A stretch of 23,206 nt of DNA, taken from positions 1 through 23,206 of the forward strand of contig CAZSVI010000057.1 in NCBI GenBank assembly GCA_964610205.1, written 5' to 3'. Source of the DNA: CAZSVI01 sp964610205 (GTDB taxonomy: Bacteria > Bacillota > Clostridia > DSM-8532). Shown here one piece after another: positions 1-6,003 of the stretch. Numbering within the stretch: position 1 is the stretch's first letter; each line of letters starts with the position of its first letter. Position numbers and translations under genes: made by a program. A model generated the notes under the pieces. The model ran no database searches. It worked only from the letters and a program-made list of their open reading frames with translations, and had not been told where the DNA came from.

Positions 1-1529
1 TTCACTTTTTCAAGGTTCGGATAAATATCCGCCGACACTTCAATATCTCCGTCCACTTCATTTCCATAGACCAGACATTCGGTTATAAACGGACTTCTGA
101 CCAGGAGTGCTTCAATTTCCTCGGGATATATGTTTTTCCCGTTTTTTGTTACAATCACGTTCTTTTTCCTTCCCGTGATGTGTACAAATTTATCTTCATC
201 AATAAATCCCAAATCACCAGTATGGAACCAGCCGTCCACTATAGCCTGTTCGGTTGCCTCTTCATTTTCATAATATCCCAGCATAACATTGGGACCTTTT
301 GCTATGATCTCGCCAATCCCCTCTTCATTTGGATTATCAATTTTTATTTCTGCATTTGGCAGCGGAAGACCTGCCGCATCATTTTTGTAGTCGCAGTTCC
401 GGTTCAAAGCAATGATAGGGGAGCACTCGGTAAGGCCGTAACCCTGGACACAAAGGATTCCAAAATCCTGGAAACCCTGTACCACCAGAGGATCAATTGC
501 TGCTCCTCCACTAATAAACATTCGTATTTCTCCGCCAAAAGTATCTATAATCGTTTTGAACAGCTTCCTTCTGACGTCAATTCCTAATGACTTTAGAGCC
601 TTGCTGATTTTTAAACCTGTTTTCAGCTTTTTTAATGTTTTCGGGTCCTTGGAGGCCTGATCCCATATACGTCTGTAAATTGATTCAAGGATCAGCGGAA
701 CGCCAAGCAAAATGGTTGTTTTGGATTCCTTAAGGTTCTTAAGAATATGCCTTAAGCCTTCACAGAATGCAATAGTGCATCCCCTGTATATCTGACACAG
801 AAAACCACAGGTGCAGGCATAGGTATGATGTAACGGGAGAAGTGAAAGGAAAACATCGTCCTCTCCGATATACAGCATGGAACACATATCCATAAGATTG
901 GATGCAATATTATGGTGGGAAAGCATAACCGCTTTTGATTTATCTGTGGTTCCGGATGTAAATAAGAGAATACTCATAATTTCACTGTCAATGGCAGCGT
1001 CAAGAAAATCTCTGTTCCCTTCCTGAATAAGTTTATAGCCATCCTTTAAAAGCTCTTGAAAGGAATTATTCGCTGCGGTGGATTCCTTTGTATCCAGCGA
1101 GATTAGGTATTTCAAGTTTAGAACATCCCCCGCGATGGATTCCACATCGCCTTTTTTTGCGTCTGAATAAAAGACTGCATCTGACTTGGAGCGAATAAGC
1201 AGGCTTTTCAGTTCTGCTACCGGTAGTTCCTTGTCCAGTGGTACTGTAATTCCGGTTCCATTAACCGTTGCCAGATAGGAAACAGCCCATTCATAACGGT
1301 TTTCGCTGATAATTGCTATCCGGCCGTTTGAAAGGCCCAGGTTTATAAGGGCCGTACCTAAAGCATTTACATCATCAAGGAATTGTGAATAGGTTATTGG
1401 CTTATATGGACCCCCTTCTTCTGTTTTTACAAGAAACGCAGCCCGGTTACCGAATAACTCAGCGCTTTTTTCCAGCATATCCTTCAATGTATCAATTTGT
1501 CGCACTTCATACAATGGAATATTCTTCAT
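1..1529 (-). CDS. AMP-dependent acyl-CoA synthetase/ligase, 3' end outside window
   Basis: This is an adenylate-forming enzyme that activates a carboxylic acid, probably a long-chain fatty acid, to an acyl-adenylate and then to its CoA thioester. It reads from the ATG at 1529 (MKNIPLYEVR) through 509 codons with no stop and runs off the left edge. The AMP-binding P-loop lies at residues 191-200 (TSGTTDKSKA). The YGLTE motif, the HTGDLG motif and the GRKKNVIVTKNG hinge region follow in the normal order. About 510 residues are present; the catalytic C-terminal lysine is expected just outside. GAGGTG precedes the start by 7 nt. The P-loop differs from the usual TSGTTGKPKG. The gene has its own promoter and a palindrome at 1573-1586. 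The family assignment is firm, but the acyl chain specificity cannot be read from the sequence; a carrier-protein ligase is an alternative. Confidence 0.9.
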   Translation of the reverse strand, partial: MKNIPLYEVRQIDTLKDMLEKSAELFGNRAAFLVKTEEGGPYKPITYSQFLDDVNALGTALINLGLSNGRIAIISENRYEWAVSYLATVNGTGITVPLDKELPVAELKSLLIRSKSDAVFYSDAKKGDVESIAGDVLNLKYLISLDTKESTAANNSFQELLKDGYKLIQEGNRDFLDAAIDSEIMSILLFTSGTTDKSKAVMLSHHNIASNLMDMCSMLYIGEDDVFLSLLPLHHTYACTCGFLCQIYRGCTIAFCEGLRHILKNLKESKTTILLGVPLILESIYRRIWDQASKDPKTLKKLKTGLKISKALKSLGIDVRRKLFKTIIDTFGGEIRMFISGGAAIDPLVVQGFQDFGILCVQGYGLTECSPIIALNRNCDYKNDAAGLPLPNAEIKIDNPNEEGIGEIIAKGPNVMLGYYENEEATEQAIVDGWFHTGDLGFIDEDKFVHITGRKKNVIVTKNGKNIYPEEIEALLVRSPFITECLVYGNEVDGDIEVSADIYPNLEKV

Positions 1530-1572
1530 AAAACCACACCTCTCCATTCCTTTGCCTTTTATTTGCCCGGAT

Positions 1573-1611
1573 TTCACCCGGGTGAATCTCCTGGCGATTA
1601 AACTTATTATA
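1573..1611 (-). promoter_or_regulatory. Promoter -10 and perfect 14-bp palindrome before the acyl-CoA synthetase
   Basis: On the minus strand a consensus -10 TATAAT lies at 1606-1611; no convincing -35 was found. Just downstream, at 1573-1586, is the perfect palindrome TTCACCCGGGTGAA, about 13 to 26 nt after the expected transcription start and 44 nt before the ATG. A palindrome there suits a repressor operator. It could instead act as a small hairpin in the leader. The regulator is unknown, and no regulator gene adjoins. Confidence 0.45.
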
Positions 1612-1745
1612 ACAATGTTAAAGATATATTTCCATAGTATGGACAACATTTAGTTATAGTTACTTTCCGGAGATTACCTTAAAATTATTCTCCGATTTTA
1701 TGTCACCTTTGTCCTTCTGTTGAATATCCTATTATTAGGACAACA

Positions 1746-1934
1746 CTAATGTAAATGCGGCAATATACACAATCCGGTGATAATAAGTCTGCGCAGATAT
1801 TCAGGTTTACGTTTTGTGATCATAACACTTTACCCGATCGCTTCCATTATGCGGTTCAGGCAAATACGACCCTCAATGGTTGCTCTGTCTTTATTAATAA
1901 CAGTAATATATCTGCATTTGTTCAGTGAACTCGT
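1746..1934 (-). pseudogene. Possible decayed ORF, family unknown
   Basis: In one minus-strand frame, 34 codons (reading NKCRYITVINKDRATIEGR and onward) end in a stop at 1830-1832. The same frame continues SVMITKRKPEYLRRLIITG to a second stop at 1746-1748. The composition looks protein-like and the frame is kept across the first stop, as in a decayed gene. There is no ribosome site or start at the 5' end, which lies about 20 nt from repeat copy 1. I do not recognise the family. It may be chance; a plus-strand ORF over the same bases (from 1777) looks no better. Confidence 0.2.
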
Positions 1935-1949
1935 TCAGCTAAAAGTTGA

Positions 1950-2075
1950 ACATCGTAACTTCGGTGGGAGACTCTACCCCCACCGAAGCGGGAACAAAGG
2001 TGCGTACCCACCGGAACGCACCACAAGCCTCGACCCGTTAGCAAGGAGCCCCCACATATAGAAGCGGGGCGGAGG
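1950..2075 (+). repeat. Structured repeat, copy 1 (TnpB/omega-RNA-like end?)
   Basis: Three hairpins stand in a row. The first is CTTCGGTGGG/CCCACCGAAG at 1959-1988 (10 bp, 10-nt loop). The second is GGTGCGT/ACGCACC at 1999-2022, loop ACCCACCGGA. The third is GCCCC/GGGGC at 2048-2070. The second and third hairpins and the linker ACGCACCACA recur in copy 2 at 2540-2680. The layout resembles my recollection of right ends of IS200/IS605-type TnpB elements, where the RNA guide scaffold lies, but no transposase is present. The repeat relationship is seen directly; the mobile-element origin is inference. Confidence 0.55.
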
Positions 2076-2290
2076 AACCCTTGAAAATTTGATAAAAGAA
2101 AAAGAAACTTTGATTGGATTTTTCGCTAAACCCTCTTGTATTTTTAACAAGGCCGTGATATATTTAATACGCTAAGGTCATTTATATATTAGTGTATTGG
2201 ATTGATATTTCCCTGAACCAACCTCTTCTATTTATTTGGAGCGATGAGTCAAGAAGTATTAAATCCAAATAAATTAAGGAGGTATATCAA
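2076..2290. other. Non-coding stretch before the zinc-ribbon gene
   Basis: This is AT-rich DNA with a weak CTTGT/ACAAG hairpin near 2136-2153. It presumably holds the promoter of the zinc-ribbon gene, but no hexamer pair is good enough to name. AAGGAGG at 2277-2283 is that gene's ribosome site. Confidence 0.4.
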
Positions 2291-2473
2291 ATGGCTGATA
2301 AAATTATTGTCTGCAAAGATTGCGGTGCGGAATTTACTTTTACAGAGGGTGAACAGGCTTTTTACAAAGAAAAGGGATTTGAAAATGAGCCACAAAGATG
2401 CCCTGATTGCAGAAGAGCAAAAAAACAACAGAGAAACAACAGGAATCGTCAAGGTGGCGGCGGCAAATGGTAA
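2291..2473 (+). CDS. Small zinc-ribbon protein
   Basis: The product is a 60-residue protein with two CxxC knuckles, VCKDCG at residues 7-12 and RCPDCRR at 36-42, separated by an acidic-aromatic stretch and followed by a basic, Gly-rich tail (KKQQRNNRNRQGGGGKW). The four cysteines should hold one zinc ion. It matches the short 'probable zinc-ribbon domain' proteins common in clostridia, whose function is unknown; the basic tail suggests nucleic-acid or ribosome contact, which is inference. AAGGAGG lies 7 nt before the ATG and a strong terminator follows at 2481-2505, so it is a monocistronic gene. A longer overlapping frame (2244-2480) lacks these motifs and was left out. The gene is bracketed by the two structured repeats. 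Confidence 0.88.
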   Translation: MADKIIVCKDCGAEFTFTEGEQAFYKEKGFENEPQRCPDCRRAKKQQRNNRNRQGGGGKW

Positions 2474-2480
2474 AGCCTAA

Positions 2481-2505
2481 GGAGAGCGCTAAGCTCTCCT
2501 TTTTT
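2481..2505 (+). terminator. Intrinsic terminator of the zinc-ribbon gene
   Basis: GGAGAGC (2481-2487), loop GCTAA, GCTCTCC (2493-2499), then six T residues. It begins 7 nt after the stop codon. Confidence 0.93.
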
Positions 2506-2539
2506 ATGTCCTTTCTGGTTACCATTCAGGAATGAAACA

Positions 2540-2680
2540 TCCGAACGAAGGTGCATACCAAAGGAGCGTACCCACTGGAACGCTCCCCCGGGGAGATAAC
2601 CCCAGTAACCGAACGCACCACATGGCTTGACCCAAGAAACCAGGCCCCGCGGACGGATACGGGGTACTTGACACGGGTTG
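2540..2680 (+). repeat. Structured repeat, copy 2
   Basis: This is related to copy 1 and lies in the same orientation. Hairpin GGAGCGT/ACGCTCC at 2563-2586 has loop ACCCACTGGA, one base different from the copy 1 loop, and its stem differs by a compensating pair (T-A in copy 1, A-T here). It sits inside an outer stem GGTGC (2550-2554)/GCACC (2615-2619), together with a GGGG/CCCC hairpin at 2590-2603. The linker ACGCACCACA and a final hairpin CCCCG/CGGGG at 2645-2664 match the order in copy 1. Base changes that keep pairing argue for a structured RNA or a folded single-strand DNA end. Confidence 0.55.
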
Positions 2681-2715
2681 GTTGTAATCCTTCTGTAAAA
2701 CATCTTAAAAAAGTA

Positions 2716-2744
2716 TTGATATCCTTCATAAAGTTTAGTACAAT
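2716..2744 (+). promoter_or_regulatory. Promoter of the nuclease-helicase gene
   Basis: -35 TTGATA at 2716-2721, a 17-nt spacer, and -10 TACAAT at 2739-2744. The expected start, near 2751, falls at the edge of the LexA box. Confidence 0.75.
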
Positions 2745-2751
2745 ATTTACT

Positions 2752-2765
2752 TGAACATATGTTCG
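2752..2765. promoter_or_regulatory. LexA (SOS) operator
   Basis: GAACATATGTTC at 2753-2764 is a perfect palindrome and fits the Gram-positive LexA/DinR box (CGAACATATGTTCG-like); the flanks here are T and G. It begins 8 nt after the -10 element, covering the transcription start, so bound LexA would block initiation. The site is 31 nt before the ATG of the helicase. The match is seen directly; LexA control is inferred from the known consensus. Confidence 0.85.
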
Positions 2766-2795
2766 CCGCTGTCTTTAAGTTTTGGGGAGGGTATA

Positions 2796-5180
2796 ATGGA
2801 ATCACTCACATATAATGTCTCTGTACGTGATCTTGTTGCTTTTTCGATACCGGGTGAGGAATCTAGGGGGTTTTCCCTGAACTCTTCAGCTAAGGAAGGT
2901 ATTGAAGGGCATCAGTTTATGCACTCACTATTGAAACAACAGACAGGTGAATCCGGTTCGTATCAAAAGGAGGTTTCCGTTGCCTTTCCTTTTATCCATG
3001 AAAATTGCACCCTTCAAATCTCCGGCCGTCTGGACGGTATGCTTGATATTAACGGACATATAAGCATATGTGAAATAAAGACAACCGAGAAGTCCCTGAA
3101 TATGATTGAACAATCCGAAAATCCCTCCTATTGGGCACAGGGGCAATGCTACGCTTATATGGTTGCAAGGAAAAAAGCTCTTGATAAGATAACTCTCATT
3201 CTTATATATTTTCACCGGCTAAAAAAAGACTATCGCACCTTTGAAGAAACATTTACCTTTTCAAAACTTGAAAAAATCTTTCACTCATTGGTAATTCCCT
3301 ATATCAATGGTATAAAAAAGCAGTCGGAATGGCAAAACACCAGAAACCTCTCCATTCAATCCCTTTGTTTTCCCTGTGATGATTTCAGAAAAGGCCAGCG
3401 GGCAATGAGCGCATCAGTTTACCGTGCCATCCGTGATAGAAACAAGCAATTTATTCAAGCTCCGACAGGTATCGGTAAAACCCTTGGCTCTCTGTTCCCT
3501 GCCTTAAAAGCTATGGGTGAGGGGCTTGTCGACAAAATATTCTATTTAACCGCCCGGAATACCACTCAGGCAATAGCCGTTCAAGCATATGAAATGATGG
3601 CGGAAAAGGGGCTTCGCCTTAAAGTTCTGCAAATTACAGCCAAAGAAAAAGTATGCTTATCTCCCGATACGGTGTGCAATCCTGAAGATTGCAAATACTT
3701 ATCGGATTATGCCAGAAAGTCCCGGGCTGTTATTTCCAATATAATTAAAGAAAAGGACTTTTTTAACCGTGAGGTTATCGATACCGCAGCCAGGGAATAT
3801 TCCTTATGCCCTTTTGAGTTTTCTCTTGATCTGAGTCTTAGGGCCGATTTGATTCTTTGCGACTATAATTATGTATTTGATCCCCGCATATATCTTAAAA
3901 GGTTTTTCCAGGACAAAATAAAAGACAGGATTTGCTTTATAATAGATGAAGCCCATAACCTGCCCGACAGGGCAAGGGAAATGTACTCGACGGAAATAAA
4001 ACGCTCACAGTTTAAAAATATTTATAATCAAATCAGAAAGGAACTGCCTGATTTAGCCGCAGAACTAAAGAAAGCCCGGAAGGCATTCCTTAAATATATA
4101 CGGGAACTCCCCCTTACATTTGAGGAAATTGGCCTTCCGTGCGCATGGAGTGTTCCTGACCCTCCTGATAACCTTATAAAACCTATTGAGAATTTTTTAT
4201 ACGACGCCGAAGAAGTTTTAAATGATGAGTCTTTCCATTCTTTTAAGGAAGAGTTGATTACATTTTTCTTTGATCTGGTTCATTTCACAAGAATATACGA
4301 ATTGTACGGAGAGAACTATACAACATTTTTATACCGTGAAAAAGGAGAATTCATTTTAAGATTGTACTGCATTGATCCCGCTCCTATGCTGAAAAAACGA
4401 ATGGCTTGCTCTATAAGCTCCATACTGTTTTCCGCTACCCTGTCACCTCCTGTATATTTTAAAGAGGTTCTCGGAGGAGAGGACAAGGACGGATACCTGA
4501 TAATTCCGTCTCCGTTTCCTCGCGATAATCTATATATTTATATAGAAGATACGGTATCAACCAAATACCGGTATCGTGAAGAATCAGTTCCTGCGGTTAT
4601 CCGGTGCATTTATGACGCTGTTTCGGTAAAAACGGGTAATTATATGGTTTTCTTTCCTTCCTTTTCATATATGAACCGTGTAGCTTTTGAATATCGGAAG
4701 CAATACCCTGATGATAAGATTCTTATACAGGAAACAATCATGAATGAAGAAGAACGGACGGAATTTTTAAGCCGCTTTATGTCTTTCGGAGAATCAACAC
4801 TGATTGCGTTTGCGGTTATGGGAGGAATATTCGGAGAAGGAATTGATCTGAAAGGTGAACTTTTATCCGGCGCAATAATTATTGGTGTGGGTCTTCCGCA
4901 AATATGTCCCGAAAGGGATATTATTAAAAATTATTATCAGAGGAAAACCGGATGCGGATTTGACTTTGCTTACACTTATCCGGGATTGAACAAAGTTCAG
5001 CAAGCCGCCGGGCGGGTTATCAGATCCGAACGGGACAGGGGTTTTATTATTTTAATGGACGAGCGGTTTACAGCCCATCTGTACAGAAGTATACTGCCGT
5101 CTGAATGGTTCCCTTTCAAAACACCAGGGAAACAGAAAGATCTGTCCCTGGATTTGAAAAAATTCTGGGGGTATGTTTAA
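2796..5180 (+). CDS. PD-(D/E)XK nuclease fused to DinG/XPD-type Fe-S helicase
   Basis: The 794-residue protein joins two DNA-processing domains. The N-terminal part (about 1-180) is Cas4/RecB-like: H39, GRLD80, CEIK with E93 and K95, and Q115xxxY119. The rest is a superfamily 2 helicase of the DinG/XPD group: APTGIGKT at 222-229, cysteines 287, 294, 299 and 338 placed to hold a 4Fe-4S cluster, DEAH at 384-387, and QAAGRVIRSERDRG near the end. It should unwind 5' to 3' and cut or trim DNA during repair. I chose the ATG at 2796 because GGGGAGG precedes it by 5 nt; a TTG 45 nt upstream lies inside the LexA box. The LexA box predicts induction by DNA damage. Domain calls are firm; the exact substrate is unknown. 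Confidence 0.93.
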   Translation: MESLTYNVSVRDLVAFSIPGEESRGFSLNSSAKEGIEGHQFMHSLLKQQTGESGSYQKEVSVAFPFIHENCTLQISGRLDGMLDINGHISICEIKTTEKSLNMIEQSENPSYWAQGQCYAYMVARKKALDKITLILIYFHRLKKDYRTFEETFTFSKLEKIFHSLVIPYINGIKKQSEWQNTRNLSIQSLCFPCDDFRKGQRAMSASVYRAIRDRNKQFIQAPTGIGKTLGSLFPALKAMGEGLVDKIFYLTARNTTQAIAVQAYEMMAEKGLRLKVLQITAKEKVCLSPDTVCNPEDCKYLSDYARKSRAVISNIIKEKDFFNREVIDTAAREYSLCPFEFSLDLSLRADLILCDYNYVFDPRIYLKRFFQDKIKDRICFIIDEAHNLPDRAREMYSTEIKRSQFKNIYNQIRKELPDLAAELKKARKAFLKYIRELPLTFEEIGLPCAWSVPDPPDNLIKPIENFLYDAEEVLNDESFHSFKEELITFFFDLVHFTRIYELYGENYTTFLYREKGEFILRLYCIDPAPMLKKRMACSISSILFSATLSPPVYFKEVLGGEDKDGYLIIPSPFPRDNLYIYIEDTVSTKYRYREESVPAVIRCIYDAVSVKTGNYMVFFPSFSYMNRVAFEYRKQYPDDKILIQETIMNEEERTEFLSRFMSFGESTLIAFAVMGGIFGEGIDLKGELLSGAIIIGVGLPQICPERDIIKNYYQRKTGCGFDFAYTYPGLNKVQQAAGRVIRSERDRGFIILMDERFTAHLYRSILPSEWFPFKTPGKQKDLSLDLKKFWGYV

Positions 5181-5183
5181 TCT

Positions 5184-5834
5184 CTATGCCTCGTATTCAA
5201 TAACCAGAGGGACCTGCCCGTTCATTGCCAGGGTAAGTCTTCTTTCTACCTCATTCCAGTTAATCAATTGCCACCATGCATTTATATAATCGGTTCTTCT
5301 GTTCTGGTAATTCAAATAATAAGCATGTTCCCAGACATCACATACCAGTATGGGAATACCGCTCCACTGTGTCAGATTCTGATGCTTTTCGGCCTGCAAT
5401 ATTTCCATGCGTCCCCAGGAAGGCTGCCATGTCAGAATACCCCAGCCCGAAGCCTCAACCTTGTCTGTGGCCTGTACAAACTGATTTTTCATTGCATCAA
5501 TGCTGCCGAAATATTGGTTTGCATGGTAAACCGTCCGTTGTCCGGGCTTGCTTGCCGAGCCCAGCGGGGCCATAATTGTCCAGTATATACTGTGAAGAAT
5601 ATGACCTGATCCGTTAAAGGCAAGTTCATTTTCCCAATACTTGATATATTCAGGGTTATTTGTCTTCCGTGCCTCCACCATATACAACTCTGCTTTATTC
5701 AGGCCGTCAACATAGCTTTGATGATGTTTATTATGATGTATCCTCAGTGTTTGCTCGCCAATTACCGGTTCCAATGCCTGATACGAATAATGCAATGGCG
5801 GGAGGCGGTGCATTCCGGGCAAAATATATTGCAT
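5184..5834 (-). CDS. Superoxide dismutase, Fe/Mn family
   Basis: The enzyme converts superoxide to oxygen and hydrogen peroxide in the cytoplasm. The 216-residue length is normal and there is no signal peptide. The metal ligands are visible as H33 (RIHHNKHHQSYVDGLN), H81 (GSGHILHSIYW), D166 and H170 (CDVWEHAYYLNYQNRRTDYINAWW). GSGH before the second ligand and Q152 in KHQN sit where Mn-type enzymes carry their Gly/Gln pair, so manganese or cambialistic use is likely but unproven. AAGGAG lies 8 nt before the ATG. The stop codon is 3 nt from the stop of the convergent helicase, with no terminator between. The ABC exporter lies upstream on the same strand, and a leader with alternative hairpins separates them. 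Confidence 0.94.
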   Translation of the reverse strand: MQYILPGMHRLPPLHYSYQALEPVIGEQTLRIHHNKHHQSYVDGLNKAELYMVEARKTNNPEYIKYWENELAFNGSGHILHSIYWTIMAPLGSASKPGQRTVYHANQYFGSIDAMKNQFVQATDKVEASGWGILTWQPSWGRMEILQAEKHQNLTQWSGIPILVCDVWEHAYYLNYQNRRTDYINAWWQLINWNEVERRLTLAMNGQVPLVIEYEA

Positions 5835-5869
5835 AGCGACATCTCCTTTTCAACTTTATCAAATAAGCC

Positions 5870-5929
5870 GGGTTTTAACATAATCTTAAAACCCTTTGAT
5901 TTATCTTATGAGAATAAGCGGAAAAGGGT
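5870..5929 (-). promoter_or_regulatory. Leader with two mutually exclusive hairpins before superoxide dismutase
   Basis: Reading the minus strand, ACCCTTT (5929-5923) can pair with AAAGGGT (5897-5891), enclosing a CTTAT/ATAAG mini-hairpin and followed by TTT. The segment GGGTTTTA (5894-5887) can instead pair with TAAAACCC (5877-5870). The two pairings share bases, so only one can form. The first resembles a weak terminator of the ABC operon. Regulation is only a possibility. Confidence 0.35.
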
Positions 5930-6003
5930 ACGTCCATTTTACATTCATGTACTTTTTAAGGCAGTTTACTGTCGGCCGCAATTCTACTCCCCTATAAACT
6001 TTA

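Noticed and set aside
1667..1693. CGGAGA/TCTCCG hairpin upstream of the acyl-CoA synthetase promoter
   Set aside because: Six pairs with a 15-nt loop and no proper T run or gene to end.
2244..2480. 78-codon plus-strand ORF over the zinc-ribbon gene
   Set aside because: It overlaps the zinc-ribbon frame, which has CxxC motifs, AAGGAGG and the better start; this frame has none of these.
2551..2754. ORFs on both strands across structured repeat copy 2
   Set aside because: They read through hairpins of the repeat and show no ribosome site or recognisable protein.
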